From Brugia malayi (Eukaryota; Nematoda; Chromadorea; Rhabditida; Onchocercidae): 64,000 bases of DNA. Under the pieces are notes generated by a model. That model made no database searches and was not told where the DNA came from. It worked only from the letters and a program-made list of their open reading frames with translations. Both the position numbers and the translations under genes were made by a program. This document shows, in pieces, positions 1 through 13,400 of the stretch (position 1 is its first letter; every line of letters starts with the position of its first letter). Where the stretch lies: positions 2,165,001-2,229,000 of the forward strand of contig NW_025062476.1 in NCBI RefSeq assembly GCF_000002995.4. Reading direction: 5' to 3'.

Positions 1-393
1 TTTTACTTATATTCATACTTTTACTAATTGAAATATCAGGTCATTTTTTAAAAAAAAAAGGTTAAAAGGTTTACTTTTTTGTACTTTTTTTTTAAAACTT
101 TTTTTCATACTTTTACTAGCTGAAATATCACATCATTTAAAAAAAAGTTAAAAGGTGACATCATCATTTTTTTGCTTTTAATTTTGCTTATTTTATTTAG
201 AAATTAAAATGTTACATTATTGATTGGAAGTGGATTCTGACTGGAAATAGTTTGACGCATACATAATTTACGATTTAATTCCATTTTACGCAAAAGTTTT
301 GAGAGCTGCAATAAAATGAATGAAGGTTATTGTTATAAATGAAATAGATTTTAAACAGAAAGTGACAAATTTTATGCAAATTTAATCAAATAC
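1..393. other. AT-rich non-coding stretch at window edge
   Basis: A- and T-rich sequence with short homopolymer runs and a short direct repeat (the ATACTTTTACTA motif occurs near 15 and 108). I see no exon here. It is probably intron or spacer of the minus-strand gene whose exon lies at 394-521. Confidence 0.5.
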
Positions 394-521
394 CTGTCGT
401 AGAATATCACTTGTTATTGGCCTCAAACATACTTTGGATACTGATTCCATTACATTTGCAACTTCGGAATTAATAATAAATTCGGATTGAACGGACATAT
501 CAAATAGTTTCGTTTCAGACT
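394..521 (-). CDS. Orphan coding exon of unrecognised minus-strand gene, continuing off the left edge
   Basis: On the minus strand this 128-base block is preceded by CTATAG and followed by CAG|GTATTTG, and is open for 42 codons in only one phase (one base must come from the preceding exon). The peptide is mixed polar/hydrophobic, starting SETKLFDMS and ending PITSDILRQ, without low complexity, so it looks like a real exon. Its required phase equals the phase left by the donor at 1715 of the neighbouring gene, so it could be an alternative downstream exon of that gene. It cannot follow the exon at 1345-1577, where all possible donors are phase 0. I do not recognise the protein; the rest would lie left of the window. 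Confidence 0.35.
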
Positions 522-1344
522 CTATAGCAGATCAAAATTTGATCAGATTTTAATACTGTTTGAGAAAGTGTAAAATTCCAAAAATCTAATATATTAAGAT
601 TGCTTAATTTAATTAACTCATTACTCAATGCTAATTGATTCAAAATTTCAAAATTTTGGTTTAAAATTTGCTACTATTATTTTAATATTTGCTAATTTGT
701 GACAATTCCAATAATATTTTGCAATTAAATCTAACTAAGAATTGGCAAAGTCTAAAAAAGTTTCATAAACTTTTTGAAGAAATATTCATAACGGTATGAA
801 AATTTTAATATTATTTCAATCGAAAAAGATTCTTTGAGAATATTTTCATTTAAATGTTATATTAATTTTTGATTAATCGTTGTTCTCCTTATTCTCTCAA
901 AGTGAATCCTCAATACTCTTTCAGAAAACTGATAGTTGCAATTGATCAAAATTTCTTGATCAAGAAATTGATCAAGAAATTTTGATCTAATTCTCAATCA
1001 CTGATAATATAAAAGTTTGCAATGATAATATTAATCGTTAAATATTTAAAAATGAAATGAACCAATGATTAAATTTGGATATGCATATTTTCGTTGACAC
1101 ATCAATTCATGCCATTTCAATTTTTCCTCACAAGTAAGTGTTTTTTGACAAAAAGTTATGCTTTCTTCCTAAATATTTTATTATTATTAAAGCATATGCA
1201 ATTTTTTTTTTCAAATTTTATTTCAAATTAAAATTCAACTATGAAACATTCTTTCACTTTTAATTGAAGAATAAAATTTTAAATTTGAAATTTTCATTTG
1301 CAAAATTTTGATTAATCATTTTACAATTAAAAAAAAAAAAAAAA

Positions 1345-2631
1345 TTAGACAACCTCAGTTAGATATATCGAATCGATCATTGATATGTCTGTTTCATTTC
1401 TATTATCATTTTTATCCACTGATAATTGTATTTCAAATGTTTTATCAATTTTTGAATTAAGTGAAGCATTCATTATATCATTTACTGTTAATGATATGAT
1501 ATTAGCTGTAGTAGAATTATTCATTTTATCCATTTCATTTGTTTGTGATTGTGACGAAGTGAAAGGTTTAATGAATTCTGAAATTACTGATAGCTGATTG
1601 ATGTTAACATTTTTCAAAATTATTATTTTCTAATTTTTTTTTTTATTTTCTACTTTTGAAGACATTTCAAATTATTTTCTACTTTTGAAGACATTTCAAA
1701 TTATTATTTTCTACTTTTTGAAGACATTTCAGTTGGTACAAATAGATTTGTCACTTCAATCTTTTCTGATGACAAATGTCTCTTTTTTGAATTTGGAAAA
1801 ATTGTTGTAAAATACATTGAAATTGAAATGTCACCATCATTCGATGTTTTCGTATCGAAGAATTTGTCATTGATTACAGATGAATTTTCTGTATTTCGAG
1901 AAATTTTTGTATTTCGAGAATTTTCTGTATTTCGAGAAGTTTTCACCGCTAATATTTCAGGTACTATCTGCTGCTCTACTGAAAAAAAAAAAAAAATTTT
2001 TTTTTGTATTTTCTATAACCAATCATCACTGTGACATAAATTTTTTTTTTTTTAATTAATACATAAATCTTAGTTATAAAAATGGAAATTTTTTTATCTA
2101 ATAAAGAATTTTTTCTTTTACAAAATTTTTTTTTTTCAAATTAAAATGTGAAAACACTTAAAAATATGTTAAATTATTTGTGAGAGTATTAAAATTTCAA
2201 ACAAAGAATGTATGCATCAAAAGTTAATAATTCAATTTTTAAAATCTATCATAAAACCTGATTCATCCAGTTCCATTATTTCTTCACAATCATCCAAAAG
2301 TGTTAAATTTTCGTTCATTGTTTTCTCATTCATATCTTCTTGATTCTAAAAAAAAATGAATGATTGATTGGAAATGAAAATAAATTTGTTTATAAATCTG
2401 AAATGAATAAAAGAAATGCATAATTCTTTTCTTTTTTATTCAATCTTATAAAATTTAAATTGAAAATTTTATGAAAATAACAGTAGCAATTATCACTTAA
2501 CTGTGATTACTATTCTTTGAAACTATCAAATTCAAAATTAATAAATAAAACAATGAATTTTACAATCTACTAACATCGGTTTTAATTATTTGCATTAGCG
2601 TTGCAAGCAAAGCTATTTTAAACAATTTCAT
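1345..2631 (-). CDS. Putative small secreted protein, 4 exons, about 213 aa, family not recognised
   Basis: Exons in transcript order: 2631-2575, 2345-2258, 1978-1715, 1577-1345. All phases agree (0, 1, 1, then stop). The first exon encodes a short hydrophobic leader (MKLFKIALLATLMQ) that looks like a signal peptide. The second is acidic (LLDDCEEIMELDES). The third holds three near-identical short repeats based on SRNTEN/SRNTK, followed by a Ser/Lys-rich part. The last is rich in Asn, Ser and Asp with several N-x-S/T sites. There is only one Cys after the leader. The donor at 1715 lies in a DNA repeat (1650-1735) that repeats the same exon end three times, so this junction is uncertain. No domain is recognised; composition suggests a fast-evolving, disordered, possibly secreted nematode protein. 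Confidence 0.42.
1650..1735. repeat. Three imperfect copies of a 26-33 bp unit overlapping an exon end
   Basis: The unit reads CTACTTTTGAAGACATTTCA plus a short AT tail and occurs three times in succession. Each copy, read on the minus strand, reproduces the same potential splice donor (AAA|GTAGAA), so up to three donors exist for one exon. Confidence 0.7.
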
Positions 2632-4776
2632 TCTGTCCTGAAAATATTTCAAAAATTTTAAATGCATGTAAATATGTTAAATTAATTTCTATTCATCATT
2701 TGCATAATTTTTTTTATTAGCTAAAGAAGCAGAAATGGCGCAAATGTGATGCAATTTTAAAGAAGCAGAAATGGCGCAAATGTGATGCAATTTTAAACAA
2801 AACTTTTTAATAAAAGAGGAAAAAAAAAATGCTAAGCGTTAAAATTGGTATAAAGATGGAGGAGCTGTGACAATTCAATGACAATTACTAGAATGACATT
2901 GATTAACACAAAACCTTCAAACAAAAAATAGGACAATTCAATTAAAAATAAAATCAGAAAAAAAAAAAAAAAAATTTAGCACGATAGACAATGAGAATTA
3001 CTACCTGAACGGGCAAAAATTGATAAATGTATGCTTAAAATCATTTGTTAATGGTGTCAGGTATTAATAAAAAAAATTTTTAAAATTTAAAAAAAAAAAA
3101 AATGATAACAAAGAAAATGTCATAAAAATCATTGTGCTATCACAATGGTATTACATCTGAAAGTATTTTTAATGAATAATTTCAGATGGAATCAGCAAAA
3201 AAGATTGAAAATATTTTATTTGTTGCAAAAATGCTCCGACCTAGTTGATAGCGATTATATTTAAAAAAGGAAAGAAGAATATTGTATCAGTGTCAGATAT
3301 CTTTTATTATATTTCTAATTCTAATGTAAGTATTATTAAAGTAATATCTTTTCTCACAATTAATCTTCTATGCTTGAAATTTGAGCAATTAAATTTTTAA
3401 TAAAATTTTGTAATAATAGCTTACATCAACTGACCTTTTGCTTTTACTTAATTGAAATTTAAATTTGCCATTGATATTTGTTTACATTAAGTAAACATGT
3501 AGAGTATTGTGATTATTAGAAAATAAAATTTGATCTTTTTTTTTTTTTTTTTTTGATAAGCATAAATATTATTGTTTTCAAAAGTTTATGAAATAGTACA
3601 AAATGGAATTTATTGGTTCCAATGATAACAGTTCAAAATTTTTAATTGCAAAATTAAAGTTAAATCTGTACTAACAAAGCAATTATTGAACAAAAAAATT
3701 GTTTATTAAGGCAATAAGATAATTGAGATAAATTGGTTTGTTGACAATATGAAGCATTTTTAGGATTAAAAATTTTAAATTCAAAGATTCTTTAACTTAA
3801 ATCTTTAAATTAGATTGCTTAAGTTAGGAATAGAAACTATGAATTTGCATGAAGTTTACTAAACCTTTTAACTTTTAACTATCACATCATATTGATTGAT
3901 CTGTGTAATCAGATTTATAAATTGGATTATACCAAATTTTTGTAGATTAAAATTGAAAAGTTGAAGTTCACATATAAAGGCTTCATTTTTCTCTGTAATA
4001 ACACTTTACTTGTTTTGTTGTTTATTTTCTTTTCAAAGTGAATAATAAATTTGAAAGTTAAAAATAACATTTTTTTTTTTTGAAAAATTTGAAAAAAAAA
4101 AATTAATTTGAAAAATTAAAAAATAAAAATAACATTTTAAAAATAACATCCTCTTTTGTCAATTAAAGAATTATACAAATTTATGTATTTCAAATGTAAA
4201 TAAAATCTAAAAAAATTTCTTCTAATTTTGAGCTTTATTTTGAAAAATTTTTTGAATCAATACATGATGTAAATTGACAAGAATGGAAGAAGAGTTGATT
4301 ATATCGTAAGTGGGTTAATTTTTTTTTTTTTTTTTTTTTGGCAGTTTTAACAAAAAAAATATTTAAAATTTAAAGATTGAAATGAATAAACGATTATCCA
4401 TAATGCATTTTGCTTTTTTTTTTGCACTAAAAAAGAGAGAAAGAAAAATAAATAAACGATGATAATAATTTTCTTATTTTTATCATTTTGTGATTATTTT
4501 TCATAAATCACAACTTCATCATCCATTATAATGGATCATTTCATATGACATTTCTTTATGATAAGAAAAAAAAAAAAAAGTTAGATGATAACAAGATTAG
4601 AAATTACTACCTTCCTAATTTATGAGAGGGTAGCACCTGTACAGAACGATCATTTAGGTCAAGAGGTGGTTGAACTGTTTTCTGTCCGCCTCTTTCATCT
4701 TTTAGTTACTTCTTCATATTTCAGCAAAATATTATTATTCAAATCAGAACTACTTTTTGAGCTGTTCTATCCTATA
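2632..4776. other. Divergent intergenic region, AT-rich
   Basis: This lies between the head of the minus-strand gene ending at 2631 and the plus-strand gene starting at 4777. It contains several A/T runs of 12-19 bases (for example 3538-3554 and 4319-4339) and the 37-bp duplication. No further exon could be supported. A TTTCAG at 4719-4724, 52 bases before the ATG of the next gene, could be an outron/trans-splice or 5'UTR acceptor. Confidence 0.5.
2723..2796. repeat. Perfect tandem duplication of about 37 bp
   Basis: The unit beginning AAAGAAGCAGAAATGGCGCA occurs twice head to tail with no mismatch that I can see, which points to a recent duplication. It lies between the 5' end of the minus-strand secreted-protein gene and the next plus-strand gene. 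Confidence 0.8.
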
Positions 4777-6995
4777 ATGTCCTATATTAGCATTTATCAG
4801 GTATTTTGCTTCTTATCATTATCTGTAGCTCTCGAAGCTAACAATAATCACCTACAACCAACAATGGGTGTCAAATGTTTACCTAATCAGGTACCATTTT
4901 TTTTTTTTCGACCGTTTTTTTATCCTTCCTATAATCAGTTCATTTATTATCAAATTATCAAATAGATAGATATCAGGTTGCTCTAAATACTTTTTTTTTT
5001 TTCTTTAGATAATAAATATTTGATGAAAACAGTTTACAGATGTAATCTTGTAAGTTTTATAGATATAATTTTGAAAGAGAATGATAAAATAATTTTTATA
5101 AAATAAAATAAAACTGAATATTTATGATTTATATAGTAGGATAAGAAATTTTGCTAATTATCGGAGAAAAAAAAAATGACCGAAATTCATTTATTTATCC
5201 TATATTATATTAGATTGTAAAAATTCAAAAATTTTAATCTCATTTTTTTTTTTAAATAATTTCGTTTCTTTTAAATTTCATCAAAAAAAAAAAATTAAGC
5301 ACAATTTATTTTTATCTACAGCTATAAAATTGCTTTTTCATCTTTAACTTATCATTTATTGAATTATAAATCGAAATTTGTCAACAATTTTGATTTAGAA
5401 AAATGTTAAGAAAATTGGTGACAATAATAAAATAGAATGAAGTTTAACAGATAAACTAAACTATTCTGAAAGTTATCAGCATTAATCATTTCACTGATAT
5501 CATATCATATCATATCACTCCGTACAGGTTGCATTGATAGAAGAATCTTCTGAATATTTCTCTCTATTTGATGTCATCGCATGGATATATCAGTTTGAAC
5601 AAAAGATTGTTTGCTTAGAATTAGCAGAAATAAAAATTCTTTTTGCTATAAAAAATTTGTTTATTAAAGGTAATAACGAAATTAACAGTTTATGAAGATG
5701 GAGCGATTGAAGCGGAATGCAATAAGCTACCGTGCGGTATATCCGGTACTCAATGCAAAGATAATCAGGCAAGTTGCCGAGCTGAAACTGATACATTTTC
5801 CGGTATGAAATGGGCATCCAATGGACAGAGGTACATTTTAATATGAAAGTAATACGTCCGTAGAATTTGTTTCTATTTTAATTCTTAACAATTCATCATG
5901 TAAAGACAAATCTTTCTTTGATTAATTTTTTTCAGTTAGTAATTTCGGCTATTGAAATTCAGTATTTTCCATAGAATTTAAATGTGTGAAATTTTAATTG
6001 TTATCAAATTTGTGGATTACATCGTTCTGTTTGCTCAACAGAGCTAAATTGTTTATTATTCTTTTTTTTTACTTAATTTTTTTTTGCTTAAAATTTGATT
6101 AGTAAATTTAAGAGAGATAGTTTTAGCATTCTACAACGTTGCTGTATAATTTCGGTACCACGTAAACTATACATTGGTACAGATTTGGTATCACTTGGAT
6201 CATATTACACCGGTGGAATGGTAGATCCGAAAGATCTTTATAGTAAGGAAGGACCTGAATTTGACTTCATTTCGAATGTTCGCACTGAACAGTATGATTT
6301 ATAAAAATTATGTTTAGGTTTTTTTTTTTTTTTAAAGTTTTTCAACTAATTAAAATAAATTGAATAGAAAACTTTCAGAGGTGGCGTACGGATTTGGGTT
6401 TATCGAGTAGTATGTCCGAAGACCACAGGTATTTCTGATAGATCGACCGCGACATCTCAGATACAACGGTCAGCCACCGTGCAAAAGTATGACATTCTTT
6501 TATGGCTGAGATCACTTTTATGAGAATCATTACTGAGAAACTTAATGAGTAATAGAATGGTATATCATTTCAGGTGGGGAATTGCACACCTGTAAAGATT
6601 AGATTCTGATGGTACTTAGTGGTACCTGAATAGTAGCTATTGTTAGCTCTTTCATAATGGTTAATTTAGATCAATTTCAAAACATTTCGTGTGTTTCTTT
6701 GCTTCACTCAAAATAAACTTCTAGTAAATAAGTAGAAAATCAAATTCAGTTGGTACTTTATATTTAGATTGAAAAATTGATGATATTAAAATTCTAACAT
6801 TTCAAGTCTAACTTCTAACTTAGACAAGTGTCGAGTAACGGAAATACTCAATTTGGTAGAGCAGTAGCTGAAGGTGCACCAACCGCTTACAGACCGCTTA
6901 ATCCACTACAATACCGCCCAGCAAATTGGCGTATGCTACAACGAGATTCACCAATTCATGCTAAGTCGAGAGATCTATTCGAGAGACTAATTTGA
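4777..6995 (+). CDS. Secreted Cys-containing nematode protein, 6 exons, about 288 aa, family not recognised
   Basis: Exons 4777-4890, 5528-5669, 5689-5830, 6103-6291, 6379-6486, 6824-6995; phases agree throughout and the last exon ends in TGA. The start is chosen because it opens a good signal peptide (MSYISIYQVFCFLSLSVALEA). The mature part has a Cys-rich block in exon 3 (motifs CNKLPCG, TQCKD, SCRAE), a CC pair in exon 4, a single Cys in exon 5 (VVCPK), and a Pro/Arg-rich tail (YRPLNPLQYRPANW). The role is unknown; features fit an extracellular or cuticle-associated protein. Odd: exons 2 and 3 are separated by only 19 bases (5670-5688), bounded by GT and AG, below usual nematode intron length. 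Either exon 2 is wrong, or the sequence has an error, or the locus is frameshifted. Exons 3-6 are much more secure than exon 2. Confidence 0.68.
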
Positions 6996-7400
6996 ACATG
7001 TAAAAATTTGTGAAGTAATCGTTTCGAAATAATTTTTCTGATAATTTTGTTTTTCTGCATAATGAAATTAAAAACAAATAAACGATCTCACATGATACTG
7101 TCTTAATCTTTTTGATAATTTAAACTGTTAAAAGGTTAATTTGTAGAGTATATATTTTCATACAGAAAATTTCTTATTTTATTTTCATAAAGAAATTATT
7201 TTACATCAATTGAAGAAATAATTAGGAGATGAGAGATATGAGAAGATATGATATGAGAAAATATTACACAAAATATTTTCCTTTGTGTCTCCATCGGTGC
7301 TTTTGTTTTGTTTTGTTTTGTTTGCGACAAATATTTTATATTTTTGTCGCAAGCAGAAAATGTGATAAAACAAAAAAAAAAAAATTTACAAAAATTACAA
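6996..7400. other. Tail-to-tail intergenic region
   Basis: About 400 bases separate the stop codons of two convergent genes (plus-strand secreted protein, minus-strand P-glycoprotein). It holds AATAAA on the plus strand at 7077 and, read on the minus strand, AATAAA at 7183-7178 as a candidate poly(A) signal for the transporter. Four GTTTT repeats lie near 7303-7322. Confidence 0.55.
7077..7082 (+). terminator. Poly(A) signal AATAAA
   Basis: Canonical AATAAA 82 bases after the stop codon of the secreted Cys-containing protein gene, on its strand. Confidence 0.6.
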
Positions 7401-10400
7401 CTATTGAAGATTTTGCATTTCAATAAGATTAGCATAAAGACCATTGAAACGAAGTAACTCTTCATGAGTACCAAATTCGATTACAGCACCATGATTCATA
7501 ACTAAAATTTGATCTGAATTCTGGATGGTTGATAAACGATGTGCTATAACAATGCATGTTCGACCATAACAAGTTCTTTCCAATGCTTCTTGCACCATCT
7601 AATAAACTATTTTCGATCAAAAAAAAAAAAAAAATGAAATTCATATTTGAAAAAAAAAAAGAGAGAAAGAAAATTTTTGAGTTAATTAAAAATTTTCAAA
7701 TTTTTTTTTGAAATCAAACTTTTTCGCTTTCAGCATCTAAAGCACTGGTTGCTTCATCTAACAAAAGTATTGTTGGATTTCGTGCAATAGCTCGTGCAAT
7801 AGCAATGCGTTGCTTTTGACCACCGGACAAATGAGCACCATTTTCACCGACCACTGTATCATAACCCTAATTTAAATTGAATTTAATTGAACAGATGGGC
7901 AAATTTAATAATTTGAAATTTTTTAATTTGAAAATTAATAATTTGAAAAATTTGAAAGATTTAATTTGATAAATACCCAAGAAAAAAAAGTAATAAAGGA
8001 AGCATACATTTTTCATTTTCATAATGAAATCATGAGCATTAGCTTGTTTTGCAGCTTCTTCGATCTCTCTTTGACTGATATCATTTAAACCATAAGCGAT
8101 ATTTTCACGAATTGAATAGTTAAATAGGACTGGCTCTTGGCTTACTAAAGCTATTTGATTTCGAATATTGTAAAGATTCAAGTAACGAACATCAGTATTG
8201 TCATACATCTAAAATTTCAAATCAACGAAAATTCTCTGAAAGTAGCAAACTACTTGAAAATCAGTTATTTCTAATACTAATCTTTATAACTCAAAAATTC
8301 AAATAATTCTAAAATTTCATTTCAGCTCTTTCCACCTATTTTCGTATCTAAAATATAACCTTTTCTATCTATCTAACCTTTGTAACCCAAAAATTCAAAT
8401 AGTTCTAAAATTTCATTTCAGCACTTTTCATTTCAGCTCTTTTCACCTATTTTCGTACCTAAAATATAACCTTTTCTATCTAACTAATCTTTATAACTCA
8501 AAAATTCAAATAATTGTAAAATTCACTTCATCCATCTGAGCTATACTGATACTTTTTCATACCTTGATCAGTTTAAAAATTAATTTCATCTACCTAAGCT
8601 ATATTTTAATACCAAATTATTTCCTCTCTCTCAACAGTTAGCTTGCTATTACAGTAAGAAAAACTTACAACTTTGCCACTGATTGGATCATAAAATCGTT
8701 CAATTAGCTGAATAACAGTTGATTTTCCACAACCACTTGAACCAACTAAAGCTACCATTTTACCTTTAAGCGCTTCCATTGTTAGTCCTTTCAATACCAG
8801 ACAATTCCGATTTACCGGATATGCAAATTGGACATCTTCAAGTTTAATGTTACCTTGCAATACCTGTGAAAGAGTTTGATAAAAAAAAAAAAAAAATAGT
8901 AATAATTTCATGATTTATTTTTATATTTATTTCCCTATTTGCCGAAAAACTTCAATCATCATCATTCATCTGATCGATGTTTTTCTTTGATATGCTATCT
9001 TTCATTATCATAATGTTTTTTTTTTTTTTTGTTTTGAAAAGTAAATAATTTTTAACTGTACATTTCTCGCAGAATATTAATCATGAAGGAAATAAAAATG
9101 TTAAATTTTTACTAACTGTATCTCTTTACCTATAATGACAGGTGACAGGTGTCATCACTCTATACAATCACATCTATGAGTTAACTAAGTAAAGTTAATA
9201 TGAAAAAAAGTAAGTAAGGATAAAAAAAATGGGTGAGAAAAAAAAAAAGAATAATTACCAAATGTGTAATTTTCACATGAAAAATAATAAAATGTCAGAT
9301 AAGAATTACTTCTTCACATCTTCCTTCTGACAAACTGCTAATCTTTGGCTTTTCAGCAAGCATTTTAGAGATCAAACTAGCACACGTACGTGCTCGTATA
9401 TATTCCGGAAAATAAGTTCCGATTGCTAAAACACTCATCGATGCAACATTCAGTGTTTCAATCGCCCTATAAGAAGTATACCTGTTTGATTTCAAAATAA
9501 CATTTTTTTTTTTTTGCTCTTATATTAATGTATCACTAAAATTGATTATACTTTTATTTACTTTATGTTAAAATTTAATTTTAAATTTAAACAATGGTAT
9601 ATTTTTTTTTCTGGTTTTCTTATTTTTAATATTAACAAATGTTTTGAATTAATTTGTTATGTTGTTGAAAAGGTGTAATTTTCTTTTTTTTTTTTAAATA
9701 AATTCTCCACGATAAAAGTAATAGCAAAAAAAAAAAAAAGGTATAAGTTGTAAAGCTTACTGAAATATTTGAAATGGAGTGGTACTTCCAATTTCTATAA
9801 GCCATAAACCGTAACGATATGCTGCGGCAAAATTAAAAGATGCAAAACATGAATGAAGCGCAAATGCAAATGCTTCAGCAATACCACGATGATAATTTTT
9901 GCTATGCGATTTTCGCATTTCTTGATTAAATTGATCGCAGAAATGTCGCTCACGCATTAAATATTGTACTGTTTTATGATGTTTTAATACTTCTGCAGCA
10001 AGCTATAATTATTGAAAGTATCTAGTGCAATGAAATAATTCGTAAAATAATTTTAAATTTTATATTCATAAATAATTTTAAATTTTATATTCATTAATAT
10101 ATCCATAAATAATTTTTAAATTTTACAAAAAAAGGCAAATATTAAAATTACCCGAAATGGTTCACGGGTTAGCATTTCATCGTTTTCGGCTCGTTTCTTC
10201 AAATATTGTGCAATAATTATTTGACAAAATGTTAGTGCTATCGTTGTTAAAACACCTATTGGTGCCATTTTTGGACCATAATAAAATGCAACACCAATAC
10301 CAACAAGTACGGAAATTATCGCTTGTAATACATCTGCTAATCTGAAATATAATCTATCCTAGTACTTTCTAGGTGTAACTTACTTACTAGTATGTAAATA

Positions 10401-13400
10401 CCTGTTATCAATTGCAGCACGAATATTTGGTACATCTGTGGATAATTTAGTGATTAGATTACCCGATGAATGATCCAATGAATCAAAGTATTCACCATCC
10501 TAAAAAAAAAAAAAAAAAAAGTAAAAAAGTAAATGTGAAGTTAATTTGCAAATGTAAACTTGAATTTAGCATGAAAATAATTTATTTATTATTTTTTTTT
10601 TTTAATAACTGAAAATGTTATTTTATTTTATTTCTACATTCTCAATTTGCTTTTTAAATTTTCCTACACCAATTAATTAATCTCTTTCATCTTCCGATAA
10701 TAAATACTACAACAAAACAAATATATCATAAATAATACTTACTAGCAAAAAATTATAGAAATAAAAAAAATAACTTTAAAAAAAAGGAACGATAGATAAT
10801 AACAAAGGAAATAACTTTATCATACACACAAATACTTGCGATACCTGATTAACAATATTAGCGAATATTGCAATGCGTAATCGTTTGGTAAGCGATTCAC
10901 CAGCAATAGCAAACAAATAACTTGCTAAGAAGGTTATAAAACCACAAATGATACCAAATATGATAAAATATATAGCATTTACAAAAGCTTCTTGCAATCG
11001 TTGTTCTGCAGTTTGCATTGCTAATGACTGCAAAGTAGTTTCATTATCCCTTCTATCACCCCAGTGCTTGATACTAGGATCGAGAAAAAAAATGATAGGA
11101 AGTAGTAAAATTAGTAAAATGCAAGGTAACTGTGACATCATTTTACACCACCATTAAATACGACTGGGTAGAAGGATTCGAACCTTCGCATGGCGGTATC
11201 AAAAACCGCTGCCTTACCACTTGGCTACACATAATTTATTAAGAATAAAAAAAAAAATGCTTTGAATATTCGATGAAAATTCATTAAATTCATCTACCTG
11301 AAACATTGCTCCATAAATAATCGAAAATGTTGGAAACATTAATCCTTTTAGAAGCGCAAAAAGTAATGCAAAAAGTAACAAAAACCATTCACCGCGTGCA
11401 AATTGCAAAATAGTCCATAAATTAGATTTAGTTTTTACTTCTGCTTTATTTGTTTCTTGCTGCAAAATATATGGAAAAATATATTTTTTTTTGAATTTAT
11501 GATGAAGCTGCAAATTTATGTATTATTTGAGTGCATGTCTGCATGCTGCATGCTATTGACAAACAGTATAATAGTAAATGTATATAAATCTTATCAATTG
11601 TCTCGGCTTTCCTCTCCTCTATTGATGCTATTAGCATTTTGCAAAAAATGAATTCAGGAAAAGATACTTTTGAATCGTCGACAGACTGATATGTGGTAGA
11701 AATTGATTGAGATATTTGATCAGGTGATTTATTTCGTATCAAATTTACTATCTCTTCACCTTCATCTTTTATTATTTCTGAAGAAGGCTTTATGTTTATC
11801 AAAGTTATCAATTGATGATAGAGAAGATAAGAAGAAAAAATATGCTAATCGAAAATTAAGAATTTTTTTTTTTTTTTTGCTTATTTAAGAATGCTTATAT
11901 ATTTTTTTAGAATATTTTTGTCAGCTTAGCGTGAAACTTGGAATTAGTCTGAAATATTGGAAAAGTTATATTCTATCTATAAAGTATTTCCTGTTGCTTT
12001 TGTGGGTTTGGTAAATTTGAAGAATTAATCAAGTTAAGTTAGAAAAAAAAAACCGAAAACCTTGCTTTTTATAAACTTCTTAAGAAAAATTTCTGAGATT
12101 TTAGTTAAAGTATTATTTAATTGGCAAATGAACTTTATTAGATTAAGTAAAATAGGAAACTTTAAAAAGTAAAGAAATATAGGATTTAATCGCTCATGAT
12201 ATCAAATATCAATGAGAAACTAAGATTCTAATCTTAATTAAGCCTCTCTCAGTTGAAATAAAAGATTCTCGAAAGCTTTGCAATTCTCGAAAAGCTTTAC
12301 CAGCAAATTTGCTAGCATTAGCTTACACTAAAATTTAGTGACAGTAACATCAACTTTTGGAAAATGCTTGTTTCGTACAATTTTAGAAAAATAAATGTCT
12401 CTCATTGCATTCGCATTCGTATTCATTCCTTCTACGTTGTTTACGTGGATACCTACGTATGTGTTGTTTCGTACAATTTTAGAAAAATAAATGTCTCTCA
12501 TTGCATTCGCATTCGTATTCATTCCTTCTACGTTGTTTACGTGGATACCTACGTATGTGTACGTGTATATAACGTAATAAAAAAGAATTATAAGAAACAT
12601 AATAAGCTAAGATATGCATATAATTCTTATTTCAAGCGATTTTCAAATAATTCTTATAATCCTATCTAAGCTCAAAGCCTAAGCTTGTATGTATGTCTCT
12701 TCAAAGCCTAATTACTAATTAGTTAATTCAAGGTGACACAAGCAGTTCATCAATACTGTTTGAGCCATCTCTAAATTATATGAAAGTTTCTGAATGCTCA
12801 GACTTCTGATAACAAATGCTAAACTCATTTAGGTACAACACTAGTCTAATTACTTCAAAAGTCGAAAATTCTTAAATTCCAATGAAATAACTGAGCAAAA
12901 AAAAAAAAAAAATTATTTAAAATATTTTATAAAATGATAAATTCACACACCTGCAACTTCTTCAGCATTAGGCATATTTTCCTTTGCTAACTTTTTAACA
13001 TTTTGAGCATGTACCAATTTCATATATATTCCACCAGATGCCATTAACTCTTCATGTGTACCTTAAAAAGACAGATTATTATTATTATTATTAATATTTC
13101 TTTTTTTGAAACAAAATTTGTTTCAATAAATTTTAAAAGAAAAAAAAAAAAGAAACTTTTTTCTAAATTTCACACTTTTGATACCTTTTTCAACAACTTT
13201 TCCATGTTCCAATACAATGATATGATCTGCATTTCGAATTGTTGAAAGACGATGTGCAATAGTAAGAGTAGTACGTCCAATACTAGCCTGAAAATAAAAT
13301 AAACTCAATCAATAATTTAGGCCAAAAAAAATCTAGGCCAAAAAAAAACCTAATAAACAATTTTTGTTTACTTTCTCTAAAGCATGCTGTACGATTTTTT

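Noticed and set aside
12328..12669. Open frames of 90 and 101 residues on opposite strands
   Set aside because: Both are produced by the duplicated 96-bp unit in a pgp intron.
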